From assembly GCA_039111635.1 (NCBI GenBank), contig JBCAQO010000005.1:496001-560000 (forward strand): a DNA stretch of 64,000 bases. The letters run 5' to 3'. Source of the stretch: Heterobasidion occidentale. Taxonomy: Eukaryota; Basidiomycota; Agaricomycetes; Russulales; Bondarzewiaceae. A program made the position numbers and the translations under genes. The notes under the pieces are model-generated. The model made no database searches, had not been told where the DNA came from, and saw only the letters and a program-made list of their open reading frames with translations. This document shows positions 34,301-45,420 of this stretch, piece by piece. Numbering within the stretch: position 1 is the first letter of the stretch; each line of letters starts with the position of its first letter.

Positions 34301-35099
34301 CCACGACGCTCTTCCAGGACAATGTGTTCAAACGATATGGCTTGCCAACCAAAGTGGTATCTGACAGAGGTCCTCAATTTGCGGCAAAATTCACAAGGGA
34401 ACTATGGAAAGGAATGGGAATCACCCCTGCCCTCAGCACGGCTTACCACCCTCAAACGGACGGAGAAACAGAACGGGTAAACCAAGAGATCGAGCAATTC
34501 CTGCGAGTTTTCTGCAACTACCATCAAGATAACTGGGTAGACTTGATCCCCTTCGCAGAATTCTCTCACAATACCCGAAGACACTCCGCCACTGGGAGGT
34601 CACCGTTTGAAGTCCTTTACGGGTTCAATCCACCATATTCGGTCGACTCAGCTCTGGAGACCAAGGTGCCCGCAGTAACTGAACGTCTGCGGCTAATCAA
34701 AGAAGTCCAAGAAGATGCGGCCGCAAGTCTACAAATAGCAGCGCAGCACGCCAAGGACCGGGACCTACACAGGAAACTTCCGCAATGGGAAGTAGGAACC
34801 CAAGTTTGGTTAGAAGGAACCCATATTCGGACGACTCATCCGAAATTCAAGCTGGCACCTAGACGCTATGGCCCCTTTTCAGTGACTGAAAGAATCGGTC
34901 CTCTGGCTTATCGGTTGGAAATACCCGAAACATGGAAGATACACCCGGTGTTTCATGCCTCCATACTCACGAAATATCACGAGACAGAGGCCACGGAGGA
35001 ACTTCCCCAGACCTGCCCAGAGATCCTGAATGAAGAAGAACACTACGAAGTGGAGGCCATTCTAGATTCAAGACGCCAGGGACGAGGGACCAAATACCT
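31385..35099 (+). pseudogene. pol: Pol of copy A, truncated in the chromodomain
   Basis: Domain order as in copy B. Protease is damaged near 31445; RT begins in the segment with [19 protein letters not shown] near 32510 and has YMDDILIF near 32826; RNase H has TDASLAAYGAVLL near 33270; the stretch 33556-35099 is one long open frame containing the integrase finger (HHDTMATGHPG, CAVCQ), core motifs [17 protein letters not shown] and GETERVNQE, and the start of a chromodomain. Frameshifts occur near 31860, 32400, 32620, 32800, 33380 and 33490. At KYL (35099) homology to copy B stops and unrelated sequence begins, removing the second half of the chromodomain. Confidence 0.88.
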
Positions 35100-35500
35100 A
35101 TCTACCTTATTTCCGCTTATCACCCTGATAAGCAGCGTTTTCGTTTCGTTTTCGTTTCGTTTTCGTTTTCGTTTCGCTTTTGGTCTGTCCTGCCTTTCGC
35201 GGGATGTTTCAAAGCACGAGACCACCTTGTATGACCTTTGAGGCTTCATCCCAGTCCATGGTTTCCACAATCAAGACTGCCGAGCAAGAACTTGGCGCTC
35301 TGCTCTAACTCAGTTTTTTTTTCGTTTCGTTTTCGTTTTCGTTTCGCTTTTGGTCTGTACTGTGTTCTGCGGCGCATCCCAATGCACAAGACTATGAAAG
35401 GAGGTCTTTTGGGCTTCATACCAGTTCATCGAATCCACAATCAAGATTGCCAAACAAGAATTGAACAAGTGTACCATGTCTGACCTTTACACTGTCAGCT
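35100..35500. repeat. (TTTCG)n tracts in a duplicated unit of about 190 bp
   Basis: TTTTCGTTTCG-type tracts at about 35136-35177 and 35318-35348 are each followed by similar sequence (CTTTTGGTCTGT..., then a TTCATCCCAGTCCATGGTTTCCACAATCAAGA-like stretch). The two units are diverged direct repeats. They begin exactly at the truncation point of copy A. Confidence 0.75.
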
Positions 35501-35539
35501 ATGTTTTTGAAACTCATGATTTTCTAGCTCTGTAAGAAG

Positions 35540-36240
35540 AATTTGTGAATTCTATCGATACATCTGGGATTCTACCACGGAAGCGCACCATATTGCAAAA
35601 GTTCGAAAATATAAAATTCTATGTCACCGCAAAAGCGCCGGCTATTTTTTTGAAAAAGGCAAATTCCTTGCTTAATATTGAGAATTTTTGAATTCCGTCA
35701 ACACATATGGAAATCTGTTACGAAAACGCACCTTTTCGAAATTTTGACTTATTACATAAGGGGGGGGAGGTACATCCCCCCCCTGACATAAGCAATTTAT
35801 GACATGAAGGAGCACTGCCGATAGACTGGCCTAAGTCACATGTTTAGCCAAATAAGCACAAATAGCCTCTTTGCTATATAAACACTCGAAGCTGTGACAT
35901 ATGTGACTTTTTTTCTTGACTTCAAACCACCATCATCCTGTAAGTCATTATTTCAATCTTAATTTCGAAAAAAAATCAGATTTTATTCTCATGCTTTGGG
36001 AGGTGGTACCACTCTCCTAACTAAAATGTGAGAAAGGCTTAGTCAGGGGGGGATGTGACTTACCCCCCTGACTAAGCTTGCTTGAGTTGAAAAAAAGCCT
36101 GAGCAAGCTTAGTCAGGGGGGGGAAGTACCCCCCTGACTAAGCACTGTGTTTAGTGTGGAAAGCACTTTCCTTTTTTCAATTTTTGCCTTTGTATGATAT
36201 CTTAAATGCTGACTTTAGTTTTGTTTTAGACATTCATAAT
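35540..36240. repeat. AT-rich 5' flank of the helicase gene with G/C-run inverted repeats
   Basis: A diverged direct repeat sits at about 35538-35620 and 35682-35745 (GAATTTGTGAATTC / GAATTTTTGAATTCC). Strong inverted repeats occur at 36037-36077 (GCTTAGTCAGGGGGGG, 9-base spacer, ACCCCCCTGACTAAGC) and 36107-36143 (same arms, shorter spacer); a weaker relative lies at about 35753-35793. The promoter of the gene at 36241 must lie here; TATATAAA occurs at 35874-35881. Confidence 0.7.
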
Positions 36241-39200
36241 ATGTCTGCAAATCTTTATAAGATCAAGGCCAAATCTGATGGCACAGGACCATGGTTTGAA
36301 CTAACAAGCAGTGAAGGCCGGATCTTTATCTTCAAATATGCTGATGGCAACTACTATTGCCAATGTAGTGCAGATAACCATGCTATTTTTCCTGGAATTT
36401 TCAAAAGAGGAAAGGCTCTTGCAGATCATATGATTAAAATGAAGAGTACATGGTGTGGCTCTGAGCCTATAATTCCATTCAAGGTTGGTAGTCTTTTAAG
36501 TTTGATCAATTAAATTCTCAAATTGTAATTATCAGGCTGGAACCATAGTTGATCCATTGCACTTACCTAAACGCGTTAAAGATTTGCCCATCAACTATCC
36601 TATCCCAAACGTAAGCATCATATCAGTTAGAATTAAACTGTAAAGCTAATCATTTATCTAGTTGTCTATTCCTCCATTGTCCACAGTTGTTGGGAACATG
36701 AACCATACAATTTCTACGACGGCTTCTCATCATTCACACTCTTCTTTACTAGTCCAGTCTGACAACGGTGATACTGCTGCGCAACAAGAACAAGACGTCG
36801 TACCTCAAGAGGAAGACATCGTAATGCAGCCAGTAGAACCTGAAGTTATTGTGGACCAGTATGAGGTATTATAAATTAATTGATTGTGCTGATTTTAATA
36901 TATTAATAAGTAACAACAGAGTTCAGAGCCAGACACAGATTTCCTCAATGGCCAATCAAATATTCCAGTGTTTGATGAGGTGCCTTTTTATTGAACAACT
37001 ATCTCAAATAATAACTGATTGATAATTTATAGCTTGAATCAGTTCCTATCTTTAGCGAGTATGGTCTTGTTTGCAACATCCGTCTTGGCGCCCTCCTTTG
37101 TATTTCTTGCGGTATCATCGTCACTCCTGAAACTGTTCATGCTCATCTTCAAAACACGCATGACTGGGGTCGCAAGCCTTTTGATGAGAATGCTTTTATT
37201 CAGGCAGTTAATGACAGGGATCTCTCCTATGATTATCCCAATCAGCCAAAGGACCTCTGCATTCAATATGAAGGGCTCAAGTGTATTCAAGGTTATAGGT
37301 GCGATGTTGATGGCTGTGGTGTCTATCGCGGAACACCCAAGTCAGCCAAGGATCATCATCAGCGTGACCACAAAGACATATCTCTTCCTGGAGCATGGCA
37401 ATCAACTTATATTCAGCGCTGGAACAGTTTTAATCACCGATACTTTCCAGTCATCCCTCGCTCACAAGTCACTCGTCCACATGAAGACATTCTTCGTTCT
37501 GTCAAGACTATGCTTGATGATCTTATGGCTCTTGATGTTCATGCGGAAACTGATCGTCGATTGGTAGATCCATTTCTTAACAAAGTTGGCTGGCACCTTC
37601 ACTTTGAGGGACAAGATTTTATCTTTCTTCACAAGCTTGGCGCTGCTCCCATTCACACAGAGTTTCCTGTGCTAAAATCTGGTCTTCTTTATCTGTTGCG
37701 ATCAATGACTGTGGAGCTTGGCCTTATCTCAGACCTGGTTAGAAAAAAGGTCAATACGGAAGATCGTGCAACTGGGTAAGCTATTCCTTACAATTTCTAA
37801 CAACTTGATACTGATACTTGATAATAGCTTGAATCATACACCTTTCAGTGACCATCTTCTTGATGAAACTCTTGAGTCATATATGGTTCCCATCATCTCA
37901 ATCCTTGCAGCCTATCTTCGTGCCAAGCCGACGGACTCATACAAGCTCACAACCACTCCAGCGCTTGAGCAGCATCTCCATCATCTCCGTCAGGCTCTTA
38001 CAACCAAGGACCACAAGCTTATTTCTGCTGCAATCGATCCAATTCTGCTAGATTTGTTCACAACATCATGGGAGCCTGCGACTGGTCAAAACCTACAAGA
38101 TCCTGTCATGCGCTGGATAGCGTTATCAATGATCAACAACAAAGGCGCATTCAAACCGGCACCTAGCTGCACACAAACACTTGCACGTCTCACGTACATC
38201 ATTCGTCTGGTTATTTGTCACAAAGTACGACAGCTAGTTTTGGATCCACAAGGCCATCGTATCCAATCAGATGATGTGGCCTTTGCTTCCTTGGCCAAGT
38301 GGACAACCGAGGGCGAAGAAAGCACGTTCAATAGCATCAGGTCGTTACAGCACCTTGCCAGCGCAATTGCACATGCAACTATGGGAGAAATGCGCATTTG
38401 GTGGACAGATCATGAACATCATACAGAGATGCTCTATCATGGTGAAAAGGTCACGTTAGATGGGCTACGTGCAATGGCAAGGTCAATCATGCATGCTCAA
38501 AAGACATCATTCGAGAGGCTATTTGAAGGGATGAAGCTGCGGTGCAAGTACGACACCATTCATGACGATCCTTCCAACCGCGAAGTAGGCTATTGCTATT
38601 TGGACCATCCTCGCAACCGCGAAATCTTTGGAGATCAAGATCGTATGCTGAATGCAGTTCTTATAACTCCTCAAGTACGCGCCAAGTTTGTTACAGGCTT
38701 TCAGGAAGACGGGACAATTATCTGGAACGAGCGGTATTGCAAAGAATGGCTACATCATTATGCGGAATTTGAAGCACAACAAGTCCTTTCGATTGAGGTA
38801 CTAGGTGGAGCCGCAAGCCGAATCAGTGAACTTGGTGCCTCTAATCTACGCAATACTTTGACTCGTGACAAGCGCAGCTGTCTGATACTGGACAAACATG
38901 TTACTCTGATGCGGTATTACACCAAGCGTACTGCCATTGAAGGCCACGACAAAGCAATTCCTACTTCACTTCCTGCCCATACAGCCGATCTCATGATTCA
39001 AGACCATGCTATTCTTCGTCCATTTGCATTGCGGTTAGCAGCGATTGTCATGAAAAGCAGTCCTGATTGCGTTCGACGATATCGCGATCGCTTGTTTGTC
39101 AACTATGACAGTGATTTTGAGGCCAAGACCATCACCACTCTTATGGGCCGCCATAGTCGAAAGGAAGAGACACTGGGTTGGCCGATGAATGTCAATGCGT

Positions 39201-41995
39201 ACCGTCACATCAATGTTGCTTTTCGCCGTCATCATTGCCGACCTATCGAGCACTTAATAGAATCAGACGAGGGAGATACCATTGGTGCTCTTCAAGCAGG
39301 TCACACAGCTAAAGTTGCAAGAGAACACTACGCCATCAGCAATGAGATCATTGAAGGGAAAATTGCGGAGGAGGTTCTTCCTTTATATCTGGACTACAGC
39401 GGAGACTTTCAGCGAGTGTTGCATATTGTTCCTGGTGGTCAATTTATACACTACAAGAAGGCGATCGATGGCTGGGACAGTTACAAGCCAACCAAGTCGA
39501 CTAATTCCACTCCTACACTCGCTCCTTCAACCGCAGTCGCAACCATTGATACCGGTGATATTGTCACTCAGCTTATGCAGCAACTGGGTCCCTTGATTAC
39601 GACCAAGATTGACCAAGGACTTGCGGAGATCAAACAAGCACATAACGAAAGCATGAAGAAAAATGAGGCAGCGTTTGAAAACAGGCTAACTAGAACAATT
39701 GATGAAATGAAGGATCTATCGTCGGGTATTTTGAGCAATGCTTTGGAACAAGTTAAAGCTACAGCAGGACTCTATCGACCACAAGTTCAAGATGAGGCCT
39801 CTATATCAATGCCTGATTGTGGGTAATACTTAATCTCAAGTAAGATAGCTGATTAAAAGTATTTATAGTGGGTGGCTTGCACATACCATCTGGCCCTTCT
39901 TCAATGCAGCAAGATGAAGATGACGATGGTAGACAAGATTTATCCTTATAGCACAACTTATCACTGATATCCAAATAGATGAAGAGAACATGTATGCAAA
40001 CCCAGAAGAGTATGATATACCATCAGATATCAGAGAGGTGCCTATTGAAGGAGACGACAACACTGATAGCGAAGAACAAGAAATAGGTAAGCGAATTACT
40101 TAACATGCTTGAATGTTGCTTAAAACAAATTACTGTTTAAAGTGCGACGTGGCATTCATGGAGTTCAAGCTGATTCAGACGTTGCTTTTGAGCATGCGGC
40201 TCTTAATATTTTCCATGATATCTTTCCATCACGGCCTGGAGCATGGAGTTGTCCTGAACAGCGGCAAGCGTTTTTTGCGCTTCTTCACCTTGAACAAGAT
40301 GTGATCATGGCGATGGGCATGGGCAGCGGCAAGACGTTTCCTATGATCTTATGTTCACAGCTGGAGCGCAACAAGGCCACCATTGTTATTCTTCCTTTGA
40401 TCTCTCTTATGACCGACTATGTGGACAAGTTGACCAAGTGGAAGATACCATTTCACAAATTTGTTGCCAACCATCCTATTATTCCATCTGGCACACAGCT
40501 GATTCTTGCAACAGCCGAGACTACGACAATGCCCTCCTTCAAAAAGGCTTGCATGCTTCACCATCAACAAACTCCTATTGTACGCGCTTGCTTTGACGAA
40601 GCACAGCTTGCACTGTATCAAGCGGACTTTCGCTTTGCTCTTCGAACGGTCTCTAATCTGCGCTTTCATGATGAAATGCAGCTTGTTGTTCTTTCTGGCA
40701 CGATGCCTGCGCGTTCTATTCCTGAACTCAAGGAGCGATTCTACCTAACAGACAATGCTATCATCATTCGAACGACAACCAATCGACCTAATCTCAAATT
40801 TGTTCTCAAGACCTTTAGGCCCTCTGTTGATCTTGCCTCTGTTGTTTCTGAACTGCGACAGACCACTTATAGAATAGAGGATACCACACTAGACCCTCTG
40901 CCCTTTGCGCAAGAAAATGATACTCAAGAGCTTTTAGAGCATGGACCTTGGATTAAACCGTTAACTTGGTTGTACATGGATCAGCCGTATCATTCAATTT
41001 TCTTTGTGCCAAGATATGAGTTGGGCGAAAGACTTGAGTCGGAGACGGGCAATGCGTTTTACCATGGAGACAATACGAAGCTGACAGAGGCGGCAAGAGA
41101 GGAAATGTTTTATGCTTGGAAGAATAATCCGATTGGGGATATTATAGCGACTTCGGCGATGGGACAGGGTGGAGACTGTCAAGATGTCTATCTAGTTGTG
41201 CATGTTGACACTCCAACAGGATTAGGATCATGTCTTCAAGAATGTAATCGAGGAGGAAGAGATGGACATGTGTGTGTTTGCTATATTCTTGCGCAGGACA
41301 CTAGATCGTGGCGACCCTCGAAGGGCAATCTGGATCACAACGGGGCGATAGACATGCACAAGCTTATTTGGTCATCAAGAGCATGTTTGCGATATGCGTT
41401 TACTCTATGGGTTGATGGAGTTGGTGTTTGCTGTTTAGATGACGCGGAAAATGAGCGATGCTCACATTGCGAAGCATATGGAGAGTCTGAACCATATATT
41501 CTTCGCAAGTTTAGGATCACGCCGTTTCCTACTACAGATTCAGTGTCTACGAGCCTTGGAAAACGACGTGCTTCGGAGGTTCTAGACTTTGCGACGGCTT
41601 ACAAGTGTTCGAAGCGGAGAACGGAAGAAGGATACTCTCACATGGAGGAGTACAATAAGGAGTTAAAAGAGATTGTTTATGCACTAGAGGGATGGTGCAC
41701 TTATTGTTTATCGTTTGGAGAGAAGGTAGGGAAGCACGATGTGTTGGCATGCCCGAAACTATTTCAAAAAGGAATTATGAAGAGGAACGTGTACTTGGAC
41801 TTTAGGCAAAGATTGAAGTACAGATGGGGAAATTACTTGGAAGCTATTTGTCCAAAGTGCCATTTACATTCAGGGAACAACACGGTGCATGTTGGAGATC
41901 TTAGGAATGGGTGTAATCCTTTACACTTGGATGTGATTGGACCTGCTGTATTTGGAGTATATATGTCAGGAGGATTACATGAGGCAGTTAGGTAG
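36241..41995 (+). CDS. OrsD-like zinc finger / tyrosine-recombinase-like / RecQ helicase fusion, telomere-linked
   Basis: Nine exons join in one frame to a 1778-residue protein: 36241-36483, 36536-36610, 36662-36865, 36920-36979, 37033-37775, 37828-39818, 39869-39928, 39979-40086 and 40143-41995; total length divides by three and no stop intervenes. Residues about 200-320 carry two C2H2-like fingers (CISCGIIV...HAHLQNTH; CDVDGCGVY...HHQRDH) resembling the OrsD domain. Residues about 700-950 end in YRHINVAFRRHH and GHTAKVAREHYA, arranged like the RH...GH...Y box of tyrosine recombinases (inference). From about residue 1150 a RecQ-type helicase follows: Walker A GMGSGKT, DEAQ box, SGTMP, and motif VI QECNRGGRDG, then a Cys-rich tail (WCTYC, CPKC). 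RecQ genes next to telomeres (TLH) are known in several fungi. A short donor (GTGGGT) at 39819 is the least certain junction. Confidence 0.8.
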
Positions 41996-41999
41996 TTAG

Positions 42000-42106
42000 G
42001 TTAGTTTGATAGGTTGGTTAGGTTAGGTTAGGTTAGGTTAGGTTAGGTTAGGTTAGGTTAGGTTAGGTTAGGTTAGGTTTAGGTTAGGTTAGGTTAGGTT
42101 AGGTTA
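42000..42106 (+). repeat. Telomere-like (TTAGG)n tract
   Basis: Begins with degenerate TTAGG/TTGG units immediately after the helicase stop codon and becomes a regular GGTTA pentamer array of about 17 units with one TTTAGG variant. The G-rich strand runs 5'->3' towards the gap, the orientation of a right-hand chromosome end. The unit is five bases, not the TTAGGG usual in fungi. Confidence 0.85.
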
Positions 42107-42206
42107 NNNNNNNNNNNNNNNNNNNNNNNNNNNNNNNNNNNNNNNNNNNNNNNNNNNNNNNNNNNNNNNNNNNNNNNNNNNNNNNNNNNNNNNNNNNNNN
42201 NNNNNN
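42107..42206. other. Assembly gap of exactly 100 N
   Basis: One hundred Ns, the conventional placeholder for a scaffold gap of unknown size. Sequence on the two sides is unrelated, so distance and even adjacency are unproven. Confidence 0.98.
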
Positions 42207-43660
42207 CCTGTTGTAGACCTCGGCTGCTACCTTCTCGTCGTAGATCGGCGCCGTGGTTTTGTAGGCCGGAGCGTCCTTCTTTGCCGAGGTTATCTTTGCC
42301 GGGGCTCCCATGTTGCGTTCGTGTGGCGGTGCATAGGTGGCGTCTTGGGCTTTGGCATATGGGTGGATCGGAGCATCGTCCTTGGCTGGTACGGGGGCGT
42401 CGCTGAGTTGGGGTGGTCGGTCGGGGTTCGGGTTCGGGAGTTTCAGTCATCGCTCGTCGTTCGGCGACCGGTGAAGGGGTAGGTGCCGAACGTCCTGTCT
42501 GCGCTATTTCGCGTGCCCTTGCGCCCCGCGTTCGGAGCGCGAATAGTTCGCGTTCGAGGCTCGCGATTCGCTGGACATCGGTGAGTTGGTAAGTCGGGGT
42601 GACGTCCAGTAATGAGGGTGAATCGTGACGGGAGGCTATCGTCATCGGGGAGTCGGCGCCGCGTTTACCGTAAACATCGCTGTCCGGTCGCCAACTGGCC
42701 TGGATTCCTGCGATGCACTCATCAACTCGGTCCTTCAGGTTACCACCCGTGATTTCTCTGGTACGAATGCCCCACTTGACAATACAACCTTCCCTCAATA
42801 TTCCTCTTGCATTTTCCGATCCGAATGAATACGGTGACCTCGGACAGGCGCGCATGAAGTGTTCGGGACTGCCGCAGAACATGCAGTTATCGCCGCCTTG
42901 TCCTGGTTGTCGGGATGGTCGATCGGCTGGCCTGGACGTCCCTTGAGCTGCAATGGCCTTGACGAAGGTGTCTGTGAGCGCGTTCGAACATGGTCGCCGG
43001 TCTTCGGCCTTGTTTGCATTGGTGGGCGGCGCGGTGGGGGCTGCTCGAGAGATGTCGGTAGAGGTAGTGCTGTAGGCGGACGTGGTGCCGTGCAAGACGA
43101 ATCGGGCCGCGTCGTGAATGTCCTGGAGATTATATGGGTCGTCTGGGAAATGATCGGGAACTTGAGTTGTAGGCGCTGAGAGATTCTTGCCCATAGCTCC
43201 GGTTGGAATCCTCTAGCGAAGGCGCGTCCCTGTTCGGCTACCGAGATTCGTGCCTTGCTGAGGAGGAATACCGTGATCGCCAGGAATCGCCGATGATAGT
43301 CGCCAAGCTCGCTGAGAGACAAGATGCCAACCCTGCTCGTTTCGCCGACTAGCTTGTCCATATCCGATACCGACCATTTGCGCTCTTCCTCCGATCCGGG
43401 GTACAGCCTGTAGACTTCTTCGCAGAACTCCTTGAATGTCTTCGTGGCGTCGGTGAAAGTGGTGAGCGATTCCCAAAGCTCACAGGTGTCGACGTCCAGG
43501 AATCGGCAAGCGTGTTTCTTCCTTTCCTGCTCGTCTTCTACCGCAGACCGAACGAAGTGGAAGTCCAGATCGGCGAAATATCGTCTCAATTCGCGGGTTG
43601 ATGGGGGTCAAAGGTCGGGGCCGTTCGATCTCCACGAGCGGGCATGGATGGGGTTGCCAT
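42207..43660 (-). pseudogene. gag: Gag of Ty3/gypsy family D, cut by the gap
   Basis: Read on the minus strand from ATG at 43660 (MATPSMPARGDRTAPTFDP), then after a one-base shift near 43590 LRRYFADLDFHFVRSAVEDE, WESLTTFTDATKTFKEFCEE and GRAFARGFQPELWARISQRL. Another one-base shift near 43150 leads to DDPYNLQDIHDAARFVLHG and a CCHC zinc knuckle, CMFCGSPEHFMRAC, near 42860. The reduced ELRRYF...LWARISQRL pattern is, as I recall it, typical of a common agaricomycete gypsy gag. The 3' part and pol lie in or beyond the gap. Both shifts could be sequence errors. Confidence 0.82.
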
Positions 43661-44162
43661 AGTGAGAAAGTCAAAGGTGGGGGAGAAGGTATTGTTTGCT
43701 AAGGTGATCGGGGATGGAGTCGCTGGTTCGAAGGAGCGTTCTAGCGAAGTTGGTCGGATGGTCGGCGTCCAGAAGACGGGGCTGCGTGGGATTAACGGCG
43801 AGATGGAGTCGTGGAGAGATGGTATAGGAGACAGGGGTGATTGTTCTAAGAGCGCAAGGTCGAGGATGGGGAAATCGGCGGGAGTAGCGATCGGTTCGGC
43901 GACGACGGTGGGGTTAAGAAGAAAGTGGAGTCGGGTGGCGGCGAGAGCGATGGTGAGGATTCAAGATCAAGATAGTGATGGTGGATAGATGCTCCGGGAC
44001 TATATCGGCGTCTCCGAACAAACTTCGGTCGGCAGATGTTTCCTGAGTATTGAAGCTATCGATAACTGTTTTCGTTCTTCGCGCTCCGCTGTTGGTCGGG
44101 ACGAGCGACGTAGATTCCTTGAGGTAATTTTGAATACTAACCCCTCGCGGTGGGCTCCAAAA
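43661..44162 (-). other. Leader of family D with tRNA-type primer-binding site
   Basis: Between the LTR and gag. Next to the LTR on the minus strand the sequence reads TTTTGGAGCCCACCGCGAGG (44164 downwards); the TGG start fits pairing with the CCA end of a tRNA. The rest has no convincing ORF. Confidence 0.6.
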
Positions 44163-45239
44163 TGATACGCTAGAGGTGGCTCTAAGTGCTGAGCACAACA
44201 CTAAAACAACCTCTAATGCAGGGGTCTGGAGCTAGTATCTAATACACAAGGAATTGTTAGTGATGACTTTAGAAATTGAAGGCGTACTGAGAAGCAACGG
44301 GGAGTGTGAGATTATAGCGCCCGAACGGTTTCGGGACTGCACCGAACACCGACCAAACGTTCGGTCGGTCGTGTCGGGGATTCGGTCGGTAACGAGAAGG
44401 TAGTGTCGCGACCGACAACTACGTGCTTCAAGAGCCACACGGGACTCTGACAATATACGAGGGAGGACGGGGGGTACGAGCGAAGAGACGAGTACGAACA
44501 CGAATGAGGCCGAACGACGAGGATGACAAGTTTTCGGAAGTCGACGAAGACGATTTCGATGGTTGCGACGAGTGCGGATGAGCTCTGAACTGTGGGGTGC
44601 GAAAGCTGGTTTATTCCAGAGTTGTATGTAGGTTTTTATAGTAAACAGAGCCCCTAAGTAAAATATCGAACCCGAAATGAGAGTAGATGTCGAATGGGCG
44701 CCAAGCCCCAGCGATCAGAGAAGATAAGAAGGTAGGTGAGATGTCCATATGGGTTCCGAAGGTGATAAGGTAAAAGGTAATCAGTGATGTCGAAATCCCG
44801 AACGTTCGGGATCCGTCGCCCGAGCGTAGGTAGTAGGAACAGGCGTTGGAGAACCAATGAAAAATAAAGAAGAGGTATCGTACAACCAGGGTGGCCAAGC
44901 AATGGTGCAAGATCGCGTTTGATCAACCATGCGGAAGTCGGGAAGATAAGCGATAAGGACCGACCGACTCACGGAGGACATCGGCCGATACGGAATACTG
45001 GCTCCGATCTCGTAAACACTTATCGTAACACTCCTATGCGGTCATGGTAAGTACGTGAAGTGTGGGCGAACTGACCCAAGTGCTGCCGAACGTCCTTCGG
45101 TGGCTTGTCGTCGGTCGGGTAGGGACCGACCGTGTTCGGTAAAAGTCGGCGTCTTCGGTACTTGTCTAGCGCTGTTCGGTATCTCCCCAAAGCTTCCCGA
45201 ATACCTCCCTCGGACCCTAGCGCGGGTGCACGCTCATCA
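44163..45239 (-). repeat. 5' LTR of family D element
   Basis: About 1.08 kb, homologous to the solo LTR at 5590-6675. On the minus strand it has TATAAAAACC followed by AATAAA near 44640-44610. It is followed in that orientation by a primer-binding site and gag, which identifies the repeat as an LTR. Confidence 0.82.
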
Positions 45240-45420
45240 GCGCATGCTGGCTCGTTCAGCGTATTATACGTTTACTTTGAATGAATTCAGATACTCAAAA
45301 GGATATCAGATTGCTTGATCGAAATTCAACACCCGATTGGCCGACGCTGATCGGAGTTTGTCGGAATCCGAATCACGAGCGTCGATGTTGAACATCTGAC
45401 AATGTGACCATCCTCCATCA
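45240..45420. other. Spacer between the LTR and the minisatellite
   Basis: No gene or repeat recognised; it leads directly into the first minisatellite unit. Confidence 0.4.

Larger units (their letters stand above)
17585..35099 (+). mobile_element. Chromovirus-type Ty3/gypsy element, copy A, interrupted and 3'-truncated
   Basis: Pieces in order: 5' LTR (17585-18831, itself split by an inverted solo LTR), leader and start of gag (18832-19472), an insertion of complete copy B (19473-30260), then the rest of gag and pol (30261-35099). At 35099 the sequence leaves the family consensus inside the chromodomain; there is no ORF3, motif array or 3' LTR. Copy B must therefore be younger than copy A. 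Confidence 0.88.

Noticed and set aside
35100..35241. C-terminal extension of the copy A pol frame
   Set aside because: After 35099 the frame reads Ser/Phe/Arg-rich sequence from (TTTCG)n repeats, without chromodomain residues; it is read-through past a junction.
36154..36240. An earlier start for the helicase fusion at 36154
   Set aside because: The preceding codons are hydrophobic and low in complexity within the AT-rich promoter region; the ATG at 36241 directly precedes protein-like sequence.
37718..39826. A separate 702-codon gene distinct from the helicase
   Set aside because: Clear GT-AG introns join it in frame both to upstream exons (from 36241) and to the helicase exon (40143), and the total length divides by three.
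42094..42206. Coding sequence continuing through the N gap
   Set aside because: The bases are unknown; the residues are placeholders and the two sides are unrelated.
44163..45239. Short plus- and minus-strand ORFs near 44.2-45.3 kb as genes
   Set aside because: They fall inside an LTR that is repeated at 5590-6675, where the frames are not conserved.
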